Source of the DNA: Calliopum simillimum
Lineage: Eukaryota > Arthropoda > Insecta > Diptera > Lauxaniidae
Assembly: GCA_951812925.1 (NCBI GenBank)
Contig: OX638371.1
Coordinates: 111,499,124-111,563,123 of the forward strand
DNA length: 64,000 nucleotides
Direction of reading: 5' to 3'
The first letter of the stretch is position 1. Each line of letters begins with the position of its first letter. The translations under genes were made by a program, and so were the position numbers. Shown here one piece after another: positions 1 to 11,700 of the stretch. The notes beneath the pieces were generated by a model, which was not told where the DNA came from, did not search any database, and saw only the letters and a list, made by a program, of their open reading frames with translations.

Positions 1-654
1 GAATGTACTGAGTGTATTTTGCAGCCATAGTCAGCCCCATCGTAGTCATTACAAAAACAAAAATTAGACGTCATCGAATTTAGGGATTTTTTCACAACAC
101 ATTTTTTGGCGCATGAAGGGGGTGGAGAGGGAAAGCGCGGTTTTCGATTTTTATTTTTTTTTTTTTATTTTGTTTAACAGCCGCGTTTTTCTTATCTGTT
201 TACAAAAAAACAGCCATATAGTGCGGAATTTTATGCAATGCAAAGGACATTGAAATATCCTGTATTACAAAGTATTAAAAGAAAATTTCGAGTGATTTTT
301 TTATTTTATTTTATTTATTTTTTATTTATTTTCAAAATAGTTCACTATTAGAACTATTGCTTTATTTACAAAAAACTTTAAAATAATTTGAAATTCCAAT
401 TAAAACTGTGTCGGGTCTACCTATTAACGAATGTGGAATGAGAATTTTAATCTCATAATAGCGCTGATACTTCGTGGCATGGTAGTTGAATCCATTTGAC
501 TAAACACTTATTTTTTATTTTTCCCGAAACCGATTTCTTTGACCAGTGTTAAGCCAAAATAAAAAACATTGATTAAAATACTATAAATACCATGGCAAAA
601 AGTGTTAGCGCGATCGGTGATGGTTGTCCAGAAAGCTGAGTTCATCTCATTTCC
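1..654. other. AT-rich DNA, no gene seen
   Basis: No coding frame of note. It holds a T-rich tract near 150-170 and a low-complexity TTTTATTTTATT-type stretch near 298-335. I recognise nothing else here. Confidence 0.6.
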
Positions 655-1300
655 ACATTTTCTATACCACACAACGAGGGTATATTCATTTTGTTATTCC
701 GTTTGTTACTCTAACAAGTAAGGCTGTAACCTTTTGGCCTGGCTAAACATTAAATACCCTACACTGTAGTATTTTGAAAATTTTGCTTATATGGAAGGTG
801 CCACGCCCTCTTGTGCGAGTTCCCCCAGTTTTTGCTCAGAGCTTGCATTAATAGTTCTTAGTGTCTGAGTGCAATTTGGTGGGATTATTTCAAAAAAAGT
901 TTTCAGTGTAGCGTTCTGAAGCTTTTGCTTATATGGAAGATGTCACGCCCTCTTGTCCGAGTGAGAGTCCTTAGTTTAGTTGGATTATCTCAAAAAACTC
1001 TTTCAGTAAAGCGTTTTGAAGCTTTTGCTCATATGGTAGGTGCCACGCCTTCTTTTCCGAATTTGGCCAGTTTTTTCAAAGCTTGCGCTTACAATTCGTT
1101 GTATTTATGTGTATTTTGGTTGCATTGTCGTGAAAAAACTCTAAAGTTGCATTTTGAATATATTTTTTGTATGGGCGGTAGGCGTTTAAGCTTTGATAAC
1201 GGAGGCAGTGTACCAAGAATATATATACTTTTCTATATCTGCCACGTCACGCGTTACAAACGGAAGGACAAAGTGAATATTCCCTGGGTGTAGTGTATAA
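655..1300 (+). repeat. Dispersed repeat R1, copy a
   Basis: This is one of at least seven related copies in the window. The left part reads GGCCTGGCTAAACATTAAAT followed by CCCTACACTG. Two to three degenerate tandem monomers of roughly 145 bp follow (near 775, 915 and 1010), each with TTTTGCTTATATGG and CCACGCCCTCTTGT. The right end carries TATGGGCGGTAGGCGT and then ACAAACGGAAGGACAAAGTG and CCCTGGGTGTAG. A short inverted copy of the right end lies at 660-715. The 122-residue open frame over it is also open in other copies but has no recognisable domain, so I do not call it a gene. The class of element is unknown; it resembles a non-autonomous dispersed repeat common in flies. Confidence 0.75.
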
Positions 1301-2949
1301 AAAGGAGGTGAGACTGATTGCACCGTTCGACACAAAAAAACACATGAGAAAACACAAAAAATTCTTAAAGAAGACGTTAAAAAAAAATATCTGTGTCTCG
1401 TCTGCACATGAAAAAAACAAAAATAACACATTCTTGTGTTAAATCGATGCATTTAACTATATGATCCTTACATCTGAGGTATATCATTAGCTGAGTAAAC
1501 TTATGCACGATATTACGGAGTATATTTTTGTAGAAAATTTTAACCCTGCACAACCTCCACATGTGGGTCATTTTTGCCCTTTTCTTAAAAAGGTACAAAA
1601 ATGACACCTAAAACATGGGAGCATAGAGTGAGTATCTACTACAGAAATATTTGCTATAAAATTTCACTACTAATTGCTGCACACTCAAAAGTCGGAATTT
1701 AATCCCGAAACCCAAAAAAATCGTTCAAATCAATTAGGACTTCTTACAACCAATATTTTCCAAATTTCATCAAACTGTAAAACTCTATAACTACATTTTA
1801 GATAAATTTCTTTGCAACTAGATCAATACGAAATCACACAAGGATCATTTTCCTAGAACACATTAACCCATTATATCCTGTTTCATTCACACTATGAACA
1901 TTTTGTATTCGGTGTAGTATATTCAATTTTGGACTAAGCCACAAACTACTCACTTACTCACTTTTTACCAATAATCGCGAGCTTTCCCATCTATCATATA
2001 TTTTTTATGGACATTTTTGCTTTTTTATTTTATGGCACAACAACAAAAACAACTTCAAAAAAAAAACAATGCCAAAACAAATAAAAAAACAAAATTTCAA
2101 GGAATGCACATAAAATCCCGCTGAAGTAAGTGAAAAACTCAAATTTTCTAGATATTTTTAAACTAAATGGCGCTTGCAAGCTTCACCGCTTCACCACACT
2201 GCCGCATGGTTTGGATCTCACCTTTTACCACTACACTTTTCTCCTCCTCCTCCCACAACATTTGGTTGCATGCTCCTCTGGCTGGAGACTGTAGCTTTTT
2301 TTTGAGTTGCGGTTTTTTTGGCATTTTTTTTACAAAGTTTGCATGTTTTTTTTTTTTTTTTTTTGTTATCAATTTATTTAATGAAATTTGATTTTCCAAA
2401 TGGTTGGCAAACTGATTTTTACTCTCTTTTGTTTTTGTTTTATTTATTTATTGACAATGCAAAGGACTATGGAAAAATGTTGTTGTTGTTATTTACAGAG
2501 TTTAGTTTATTGATTTTTGTATGGGGAAAATTTTTATTTAAAAAATTTTTTTGTGATATTTACTTTGAACATTGGTCAGCATTGGAAAAGTAACTGTTGC
2601 CAAAACATTTTAAAGATTATTTTTCTTATTATATTTAGTTTATATGAAGTATTTGCGTTGTTGATTATAATATTTCTATAAATATTGGATATTGTCCCAA
2701 GCTTTGCGCTGGAATTTCAGTCCCCAAAACATGCTAGTTATGATCTTTAATTCAGTAAATATTAGATTCATGCAATCATCATTCTTTCTTTTGACACAAT
2801 CAACTTTTTTGTTTGCTTCAGTCCAGTAATTCATCTTCTGTCGCCAACAGTTTGATTCAGGATCCTCCTTTTAAACCCCAAAACATACACACTAAAAAAT
2901 GAAAGATTACTCCCAAAAAGTTTAGAATTTATACTATTTTGTCATTATA
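1301..2949. other. AT-rich spacer with simple tracts
   Basis: No gene seen. The short open frames at 2163-2593 are produced by T-rich tracts (near 2290-2365) and have no domain. The stretch near 1850-1885, AGAACACATTAACCCATTAT, resembles an internal part of the fold-back at 18269-19155, so an old fragment of that family may lie here. Confidence 0.5.
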
Positions 2950-4226
2950 TCGGATGTACAACTTAAAAACCGGAATTTGACGGTGGATGTCCGTACTAAC
3001 AAATATCGTGAAATCTCGAACTTTATATAAATGTCATTTTGAAGGTACATTTGACAGCTGTCAAAATCAATCAACAAAACAATTTTATCTTGTGTGCATC
3101 ATTATTATTTTTCACGATGAATAACTTCGAAAATTGGAGAAAAAGACAGCATTTGCGGGAGGTTCTGTTGGGTCATTTTTTTGCAAAGAAAACTGCTGCG
3201 GAAAGTCATAGTTTGCTTGTAGAAGTTTATGGGGACTATGCTTCAGCTGTCGTGAGTGGTTTCGACGGTTTAAAAGTGGTGATTTTGATGTCGAAGGCAA
3301 AGAATGTCCTGGTCAGCCGAAAAAGTTTGAGGATGAAGAATTGGAGGCATTACTCGATCAAGGTTCATGTCAAACGCAAGAAGAACTTGCAGAACCATTA
3401 GAAGTTGATCGAGCAACAATTTCCAGACGTTTGAAAGCCTTGAGAATTTTTCAAAAGATGGGAAATTGGGTGCCATACGAGTTGAAACCAAGGGACGTCG
3501 AACGCCGATTTTTGATGTCCACAATGCTGCTTGAACGCCACAAAAGGAAGGGTTTTTTGCATCGTTTTGTCACTGGCGATGAGAAATGGATCCATTACGA
3601 TAATCCCAAGCGCAAAACAGCGTATGTCAAGAAAGGTGAGGCCGGTCCATCACAGCCGAAGCCAAATATTCACGATTTGAAGGTAATGCTCTGTATTTGG
3701 TGGGACCAGCTAGGTGTGATCCATTATGAGCTGTTGCCAGGTGGCCAAACCATTAATGCTCAACTCTATCGTTAACAATTGATCCGATTGAAGCAGAAAA
3801 TCCAGGCAAAGCGGCCAACGTATGCGACCAGACACGAGTCAATCATTTTCCACCACGATAACGCTCGGCCACATATTGCTGCCCCAGTCAAAAATTATCT
3901 GGAAAACAACGGATGGGAAATTTTGCCTCACCCGCTTTATAGCCCAGACCTTGCACCATCTGACTACCATTTGTTTCGATCGATGCAGAATGCCCTATCA
4001 GGAATACGGTTCACTTAAGTTCAAGATATCGAAAATTGGCTCGATTCATTTTTGGCCGCCAAGCCGGCGCAATTTTTTTGGGATGGAATTCATAAATTGC
4101 CTGAAAGATGGGGTAATGTTGTAGCTTCCGATGGACAATACTTTGAATAAAATATATTGTAACATTTTTCCACAATAAAGCATCAAATTTCGGTAAAAAA
4201 TTCCGGTTTTTAAGTTGTACACCCAA
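2950..4226 (+). mobile_element. mariner (DD34D) transposon, full length but defective
   Basis: A complete 1277-bp element. Terminal inverted repeats of about 28 bp start TCGGATGTACAACTTAAAAA on the left. The right end, read on the other strand, is TTGGGTGTACAACTTAAAAA, so they differ at two positions. TA dinucleotides flank both ends (2948-2949 and 4227-4228), the usual mariner target duplication. The length matches the typical 1.3 kb mariner. It encodes one transposase in the same orientation, described separately. Two-base divergence of the ends with three coding lesions suggests a moderately old, immobile copy. Confidence 0.93.
3117..4150 (+). pseudogene. mariner transposase pseudogene
   Basis: The product would have been the cut-and-paste enzyme that binds the ends of the element and inserts it at TA. 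The start ATG is at 3117; reading continues in one frame to about 3245, where a one-base loss shifts it into the frame used from 3248 onward (CREWFRRFKSGDFDVEGKE). The N-terminal helix-turn-helix part contains KKTAAESH and RFKSGDFDV. WVPYEL matches the mariner WVPHEL signature. The three catalytic aspartates are visible: VTGDEKW (codon 3578), FHHDNARPH (3857) and YSPDLAPSDYHLF (3962), with 34 residues between the last two. Two premature stops follow, TAA at 3773-3775, where a Gln is expected, and TAA at 4016-4018. The C-terminus ends at TAA 4148-4150 after KLPERW. The lesions make it non-functional. Confidence 0.92.
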
Positions 4227-4963
4227 TATGTATATATAAATACGTTTTTGGTATTAAAGCTAAACTATAATTTTTACTGTGTAAATATCTAGAACAATGA
4301 AAACTGTTTTCGCCTCTTCAGTCGAACGGCCTTCTCATTGCCTTCTATCCTAGTATTGCAACGTCCCAAGCGACGTCATATGCTGGGCAACATTCTCTCT
4401 TGTTTTTGTGTTGTCTCGTTTTAACATTATGAAAAGATGCCCGCGCAGCCCTCTCTTCTACTCCCGAGTCGTGTTTTTGTATTATTAAATTCAACTCAGT
4501 TGCATATTCATCTCAACTACAGTGCTTACATACAAATACACATATATAGCAAGTCGCAGTCACGCACGACTATAAAAAACTGAACGAAAACACAGAAAAC
4601 AGGCAGTCACAGCCAAGCGTTCAATGCGACAACATCAATATTTTGATTTAATACTGATATTTTAAACATTAAAAGCTAAAAGTTTAAGTACAAAGGCCTC
4701 GTATCACTTAGCTTCATACGTTTTTAAGGCTCCTGGACACAACCTGGTTAACAGTGCTGTAATATTTGCGTCGAATACTTTTCATAGAATTCACCAGGCG
4801 TGCATGGTAGTGTATGATTATAAGCTCTCAGAACTTTACCTGTACAGTTGAATCATCGCAACGGATTTTACCCTACAACAGCTAACACAACTAAGTGGCC
4901 AAGGAGCTCGGAAACGGATAATTGGATGCACAAACTCCCAGCCAGTCTTGCCTTTTAATATTA

Positions 4964-5817
4964 GCTGTGTTCCAATGGTGGTGGATCTGATCCGGATCAG
5001 ATCTGAACTCATTGGAATGCACATGAATTCACTTCAAAAAACTTGGTAGCATTGGCAAGAATATATACAAATGTCAAATCATAAAGGACATTGAATTTAT
5101 AAAAACAAATTTAAGAAAGTTGAAAAAAGAAAAAATATTCCAATATTAAAAAATGGTCATTTAATTATGCTCTTAATTTTAACTTAAAAACTTTCTTCAC
5201 ATTTTTAATTCAAAATTTACTACAAGCGTTGTGGTGCTTCCATAGAAGATTTAGTGTGTAGGGAACCAACGCTCTGCCACCGCTCTGATGTGATAAAAGA
5301 CCAGGAAGCTTTGATCAAACCGGGACCCAAGGGACGTTGAAACTGTTTGATCAACAAATCCATAGAAAGCATCTGTTCAGTTATTTCACAAATTTTTTGT
5401 TCATCGTAAGTTTTTGGAAAGCTCCAGCCTCCATGCATACCAAATGATATTCTTTAGCTTCATCACAACGCAGTTGATTTTCATTGACACCTTCATAGAG
5501 CGTATCACGTGAGGCTCTCGATGCCAAGACTACACTTGCTAATGATTTTATTTTATGCTTTTTGTTTTATGATTTTTATTTTTCAATGTTTTTAAAATAT
5601 TTTTTTGACAGTAATTGACAAACCGTCAAGAAATAAGACAGTGCTACCAAATAAAAACCGTAATTTTCAGAACACTTCCATGGATCCAAAAAAGGTTTCC
5701 GAACGCATTCACAGATCCAGAAAATGGAACCAAGATCTGAGCTGGTTCGGAATTTGTTTTTGTTTTGCTTGAAAGTGAATCTGATCCGGATCAGACCTGC
5801 TGCCATTGGAACACAGC
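4964..5817. mobile_element. Inverted-repeat DNA element (MITE-like) inserted in an LTR
   Basis: Terminal inverted repeats GCTGTGTTCCAATGG and CCATTGGAACACAGC bound 854 bp and are flanked by TA on both sides (4962-4963, 5818-5819). An ATT duplication is an equally possible reading. A perfect 20-bp palindrome GATCTGATCCGGATCAGATC sits near 4984, with a shorter CTGATCCGGATCAG version near the right end (5780). The element has no transposase. It carries an unrelated coding-like stretch on the minus strand (5219-5545). Confidence 0.8.
5219..5545 (-). pseudogene. Exon-like coding fragment carried by the inverted-repeat element
   Basis: Read on the minus strand, one frame gives about 55 residues (including LASRASRDTLYEGVNENQ and RCDEAKEYHLVCMEAGAFQ) and ends at a stop near 5393. 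The next frame continues with TYDEQKICEITEQMLSMD and PLGPGLIKASWSFITSERWQ up to a stop near 5220. A one-base shift near 5418 would join the two. The composition, balanced and rich in Glu, Leu and Cys, looks like real protein rather than AT-rich noise. I do not recognise the family and it is not a transposase I know. A captured piece of a host exon is the simplest reading. That is inference. Confidence 0.4.
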
Positions 5818-5993
5818 TATTATTGAAAATATGGAAGAAATTTTTGTAAATTATTGTTTAGGAATTTTACTGGAATTCCAGAAAAAAAAAAGAATAAATA
5901 AATATTTTTGTAAATAAAGGTTTTGATTGTCTTTTAATCTGACTCCGGACACCACTGCAGCTTATCTCAGCCCTAGACCAAAACAATGGTTGA

Positions 5994-6913
5994 CCCAAAA
6001 TCCAAAAAATCTCAAGCTTTTCTTTGAGCGCATATTACGTTACTCACAAATTAGTTTGACCCAAAACTTGCGTTACGCATTCGGATCACACCCAAGTAAA
6101 AGCAGCAGTTTCTTCCTTTGTTGGAATATCTTACCAATAAGTTATTATGAGTAGGCTTTCTGCCGATTTTATCAATTAGTTTGATAAAATTTCCCGTTTA
6201 TGTTTTGTATCATTTTTAATTTATTTTCAGTGCTTATTAACGCTTGGCCCTACATGGTTCATTGTGTCAAAGAAATTTCAACCTCTCGTGAAACTTTTGA
6301 AAAAATCAACTTGAAAATTTGTATTAATGTCTCGATTACGAGCGCTTTTTCACGCTTAAGCAGCTAAGCGCGCATATTCATTTATTTTAATTTTTCCCAA
6401 CACAACAATAACAAGAAAAAAAAAATTTTACAGAAATACAAAAAAAGCATTTTTTTATTAAAATGGCAGTGAAAAAATCATAAAAAGCAACTGGTGCAAA
6501 TTTCATTAAAAATAACGGCGTACCATTCATTGGTGTGAGTGAGGACGAAGGACGAAGGGTGCAAAAATAATCGCGCATTAATTTAAAACGAGCAACAGGA
6601 AGCAGAAGTTTTGCACCTAAAGCACAAAAAAAAGGGAATAAAAATGAAAACCAAATCCGGTGAAAAAAAGTCTGCCGTGGAAAAAAAAATGGTGAAGAAC
6701 ATTTTTATTCGTTTCATTAACGCCGGAAATTACACCTCAATTACAACAACAGACAAACTGACAGACAACCTGACACAGACATCATAGCCTGGCCAGGCCC
6801 GTTTTGAGACTGGCGGCATACGGGGGGTAGAGAAGAGAAAACACTTGGACGTATGGCCGACAATGCTGACAGACTCAAGCACTTAACAGTTTAGCGCCCG
6901 AGTACATGAGATA
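5994..6913. other. Spacer, no gene seen
   Basis: AT-rich sequence with A tracts near 6415 and 6680. Short frames here have no recognisable domains. I see no repeat shared with the rest of the window. Confidence 0.5.
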
Positions 6914-8298
6914 CACGGTGTGCCTTAAACCGTTCTAAATCGGACGTCGTAGCACATAAAATTTTTTTCCAGATTCTGTTTGCTTATCGTTCAAATGATG
7001 TATAAAAAAACTTTCACTCGTGACTCCTCGACTAAATTTCGAGATAATCGCTTTTCCAATTGGGGCATTTTCCCATACAAAATGAAAAAAAAAATTTTTT
7101 TAACTACATTAAACAAAAATTAAAATAATCACAATCGATGTGTTTTGCGATGCTTAACGCGAATCCAACCTCAAAATTGCTCTGTCGTGTATAGTTTATT
7201 CGATATTGTAATCTAAAGACCAAAAAAAGTCGTTTTTTGCCATTTTTTGAAGCTATATAACTATGTAACATATCATTTATTCGTCAAATGTGGCTTAAAT
7301 ACTTGAAAGCTCCAATCTTTTCCTTTAAAACCTAGCTTAAATTATATTTATATCTTCATGCTTCTAAGAGATATCGTAGACCGAAATATTGTCAAAACGG
7401 GTTTTTTGCACTTTTGTGTCTTTTTAGGTTAGGATATCTTTGATGAAAAAAAAGATATCAACATAATTTAAATTAGGTTTTAAAGGCAAAGATTAGGACT
7501 TTAAAGTTGCTTACCAGATTTAACGAAATTAAAATTTCTTTCACATTTTAAACATGTTCAACGAACCGACTACTTCTAAATTCAGCCGTTTGACACCCCG
7601 AGTGTTGTAACGTGTATGGCTTTCGGCTGAATTTTGAAATGGTCGGTTCGTTGAACATGTTTAAAGTGTGAAAGAAATTTTAATTTCGTTAAATCTGGTA
7701 AGCAACTTTAAAGTCCTAATCTTTGCCTTTAAAACCTAATTTAAATTATGTTGATATCTTTTTTTTCATCAAAGATATCCTAACCTAAAAAGACACAAAA
7801 GTGCAAAAAACCCGTTTTGACAATATTTCGGTCTACGATATCTCTTAGAAGCATGAAGATATAAATATAATTTAAGCTAGGTTTTAAAGGAAAAGATTGG
7901 AGCTTTCAAGTATTTAAGCCACATTTGACGAATAAATGATATGTTACATAGTTATATAGCTTCGAAAAATGGCAAAAAACGACTTTTTTTTGTCTTTAGG
8001 TTACAATATCTTATAAACTATACACAATAGAGCAATTCTGAGGTCAGATTCGCGTTTAGCATTGCAAAACACATCGATTGTGATTATTTTGATTTTTGTT
8101 TAATGTAGTTAAAAAAAATTTTTTTTTCTTTTTGTATGTGAAAATGCCCCAATTGGAAAAGCGATTATCTCAAAATTTAGTCGAGGAGTCACGAGTGAAA
8201 ATTTTTTTATACATCATTTGAACGATAAGTAAGCAGAATCTGCAAAAAAATTTGATGTGCTACGACGTCCGATTTAGAACGGTTTAAGGCACACCGTG
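6914..8298. mobile_element. 1.4 kb fold-back (long inverted repeat) element
   Basis: Two arms of about 675 bp are near-perfect reverse complements. The left arm begins CACGGTGTGCCTTAAACCGT at 6914, and the right arm ends with its complement at 8298. The arms meet at TTCAGCC (7581) and GGCTGAA (7625), leaving a spacer of only 37 bp. GATA precedes the left end and follows the right end, a candidate 4-bp target duplication. No coding capacity is seen. Transcribed, it would form a very long hairpin RNA. The superfamily is not clear from the ends. Confidence 0.9.
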
Positions 8299-10754
8299 GA
8301 TAGCAACAGTTAAGCTGAAGACGAATGAGCGTTAAGCGTGCATGACACTTTTAAGATGTTGTCGTTTTCTGTTGACATTATTTGATATAAGACAGTGCTG
8401 TAGCCTAAGGAGACAAGTTTTTGTTTACTCTGCTGGCGCTTTGTGTTTTATTCCCACTCTCACTTCAAACCTACAATAAATGAAACAAACGAAAGCTCAA
8501 AGCTCAGCGTTCCCATTGTCTCGCTTAGTTTATTTACTGACATTTGGTTTATTTTGGTTTGGTCAATAAAAGAGGTATACGTAATACTTTCGGACAATTT
8601 TTCACTTATAGTTTAATGTGATTTAGTGTGCTATTTGTTTTTATATTACTGATAGTATTTTATTGTCGGCTTAGTATAGCTTTACTTTGATTACATGTTT
8701 CAAAGAAACTTTTTCAAAATTACACTCCAGATATTATTCTCCTTCGGAGTTGCAATAGTTCACAGAGCACTTCAATGCTGCTATTTAATTGGTTAACTAG
8801 CTGGTTTATTTCTAACCAACTAATTTTCTCAAACAAATCGAAAAGCTTTTTATCAAACAAACCAAGATGGTTTGTGCGCAACCAAGCATAAACCATATAT
8901 TTCTTGTTATACATTTGGTAAAAAAAAAGTTTTGAAAAAGCCACTAGTGCCTCTAGAGCTTAAACTTTTGGTAAAAAAGTAGCTGAAATAAAATCCCGCG
9001 CATCAAAACATAAAAAATAATTATCATTACTATTAAAAAGGATAATCCACAGGATGGAGAGTAGAAAAGAAAAAAAAACGCAAAAAGTTTTGCTATTTTT
9101 TTTTTATGCACCTCAACTTTTTAATGGTATGCGCTACATTTTTTCCTACTTCTCAAAACATTTCATTTTATTGTTTTGCTACCGAGCTTTCATTTCGTCT
9201 CATTGCTGATAAAGTGTAGTATTTAATTTTGTTTTATTTTTGCTCCTTTACTACTCTATTGGCCCGAAGCAACAGGACATGCAGCTGTCCTGCTGCTGCT
9301 TCCGTTTGTAAGCTGTCAGTCTTTTTTGCTTTTTTCTCATTTTTTCCATTAAGAATGAGGGGCGTAAAGCATAGTAAGAAGCCGTATTAGGCATTAAAGC
9401 ACCATGGTATCAACAAGCAATGCGATAAAAGTGTGTAGTAGCAAATGAGTAAGTAAGTAAAGCAGATTTGCAGCAAATCCTTAAAATATAAAAGTTAGTT
9501 GAAGAGCAGTGGAAAGGAAGAAGCAAAAAATTAAATATGGAAAAATGCAAATACTTTTATGATGCTGATGGAGTAGGAGCACCTTGGTGGCATTATCATA
9601 CAGTTGGCAATATTAAGCAAAGTGCAATTTAGTCACAAATTAGCATTATCCTTAAAGTTAAAACGACCTTTCCCAAGGCAACAGTAAGGTTATAGTGTGA
9701 ATAAGATGGGTCATATTTTGTCTCACTGTCTTTTCGATTAATATGTTTACAGAAATTATAATTTTGTAATAGAAATCACTGGTGTTATGATGTGGTTGAA
9801 GAACTTGGAATTTCTACTGCATCAGTGTTTTGCATATGACAGAAATTTCTTGAACGAATGTTTTTCAACAATCTTATGGACCTATAACTGGGGTTAATAA
9901 TACCACCCTAGACAGCATTCAGCCCACAGTGTGAAAAATACTTGGCTAATAAGACATCACATAAACTTGAAAAAATTTCATTAAAAAAAAACTCTTTAAA
10001 AAATCCGTATTCTGCTTTGTAAAACTTGAAATTTTCCTTTTTGTATTCAAATTAAGCGCTACTACCAACACTACTCAAGGGTAAAATTTCCTTTCGTTGA
10101 ATTGTTTTAACTTGGCTAACAACATGCCAACATTCGAATGGCACACTACAGACGAGCACAATACTCTGCTGTTTCCTTCAAAATTCACAATGACAACAAA
10201 TGGTGGTAGTGCTGCTGGTACATGGTATTAAAATAACACAACAGAAGAAGAAGAAAAAAAATCAAATATCCAGTAACTTTCATGTAGTGAAACCAAAAAG
10301 AGGGATTCGAAACTACGTTATGTGGTGCCCTCTGTGTATCCATGCAGCTTTCATTCGTTTCCTTTGCATACAGTTTTTTTACTATTTTTCTTTGTTGTTG
10401 TTGTAGGTGTTGTGAAAACATTTGCCTTGTAATGAGACCTGTTGCATAGTTGTAGGAGTTCCATACCAACCCGAACTATATGTTGTATGCACCTTCCTTA
10501 CTTCCTTATGTGGCGCATTTCAATGTTGCATTTTGTTTGTGTTTATGCATTTGAATTTATTGTACTCGCTTGGGGTTTTTTGAAGGGGGGAGGGCGGTTA
10601 AGCTGAATATTTGAATGAAAACCACAACGAGTGGATTATGTTAAATTTTTCCCTTTTTGCACATTTGAATTGTTGTGAATGCAATTTTGTGAATTTTAAT
10701 ATTATGTTTTACTTATTGTTTTGGAAAAAGTATTTCTTTTTATGAATTTACTAC
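8299..10754. other. AT-rich spacer, no gene seen
   Basis: No transposon, RNA gene or credible coding frame recognised. Open frames at 8720-8944 and 10185-10469 are short, AT-driven and lack domains. A short CTGCTGCTGC-type tract lies near 9287. Confidence 0.5.
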
Positions 10755-11700
10755 ACTAGACAGGGTGGAAATTTAGATTCATCGTCATATTATCTCAAAA
10801 GTAAGAGGGAATCTGAAAAACAATATCTGCTTCGTTCTGAGCAAAACCTGAGTATACTTCAGTTGGCCCATTTTGGCTAAAAAAGAACATGTCGTTTGAT
10901 CATTAATTTTTTTTCTTTACAAAATTGATAATCAAATTTGCTTCAGGAGTAAAGACTATACTCTAAAGCAAGGGTGTCAGCGTTTTCAAATCACTGAGCC
11001 AAGCGCATGTAGCGCAGTCAGCGCATAATTTTCGCTTTTTGTTGTTTTTTCAATTTCTAAGAACTAGGACACACACAAAAGTAGTGGTATTCACGCATTG
11101 ATGTGAAATGCTCTTGCGTCGTTGCGTAATTGAATTTTGCGAAAGTTTGGCATTTGTAAAAAAACAAACGCTTTGCCGAAAATTTCGCTCTATTTATGCA
11201 ATTTCTCCAGATGGAAATATTCACATTGAACGTTCAGGCGTTAGTGCGTAAAAGACTTGCATTTGCGGAACTGCGCATCAGCGCATTAATATCCATGTTG
11301 TTTGTTGTTTTTGTTTTTGATGCGACGTAGTCGTTGTTGTTTTAAGTATATTGGCTCATGTTGGCTCGAGTTCGATTTTGTGTGTACGCAAAAAAAGCAA
11401 TAAAAACGCGATATTTAGACGAGCGTGAAATAAAACAACAAAAATTGTTTCTGTGTTATTGTACAGAAATATTGATGTTGTTGGTCGAGCCAAAATTGGC
11501 TCACTTTTGTTCTACGCTGACACCCTTGCTCTAAGGAAAATTTTTGAGTTAAAAAATCGTACATATTTTCTGTAGTATAGATAATATTTGGTTTTACGTT
11601 TTTAAAGAACGCGTTCAGAAATACGATTTTTTTTTCTCCAAGACATCTTACCAAAAAGTGTGTCAGGCAAAAAATGCTTAGAATCATCCAATGAATTCGT
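10755..11700 (+). repeat. Dispersed repeat, copy A (split by a hAT element)
   Basis: The stretch from AGACAGGGTGG near 10757 through TCTCAAAAGTAAGAGGGA, AACAATATCTGC and CCATTTTGGC resembles 23062-23345, which has GACCGGGTCG, CTCAAAAGTTAAAGGGA, AACGATATCTGC and CCATTTTGGC in the same order. The hAT element at 10969-11528 interrupts this copy, so its right part (from about 11537) is displaced. No coding capacity is evident. The class is unknown. Confidence 0.5.
10969..11528. mobile_element. Small non-autonomous hAT element
   Basis: 560 bp bounded by a perfect 15-bp inverted repeat, CAAGGGTGTCAGCGT on the left and ACGCTGACACCCTTG on the right. Eight bases flank each end, CTCTAAAG (10961-10968) and CTCTAAGG (11529-11536), identical at seven of eight. 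An 8-bp target duplication and a CA..TG-type GC-containing end are the hallmark of hAT elements. The interior has no transposase but many short GCGCAT/GCGTAA/TTGCG motifs (near 10997, 11012, 11112, 11250, 11273), as expected for subterminal transposase-binding repeats. Confidence 0.85.

Larger units (their letters stand above)
4357..5993 (+). mobile_element. LTR-like retrotransposon sequence, copy 1 (interrupted)
   Basis: This matches the LTR-like sequence at 23349-24316. Shared blocks, in order, are GCAACGTCCCAAGCGACGTC at the left end (TG start at 4357), a TATA-like ACTATAAAAAACTG near 4570, GGCAGTCACAGCCAAGCG near 4601, AAAGGCCTCGTATCAC near 4692, and CTTATCTCAGCCCTAGACC near 5961. The TATA box followed by CAGTCACAGCC is the expected promoter and R-region start of an LTR. 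The copy is split by the 854-bp element at 4964-5817. No gag or pol frame lies nearby, so it is probably a solo LTR. The 3' boundary is uncertain and I could not find a target duplication. Confidence 0.6.

Noticed and set aside
925..1293. 122-codon frame in R1 as a gene
   Set aside because: It lies wholly within a dispersed repeat whose other copies differ by indels in the same stretch; no domain.
4357..5993. Coding remnant of gag or pol in the LTR-like region
   Set aside because: No frame shows protease, reverse transcriptase or integrase motifs; the only coding-like part belongs to the inserted inverted-repeat element.
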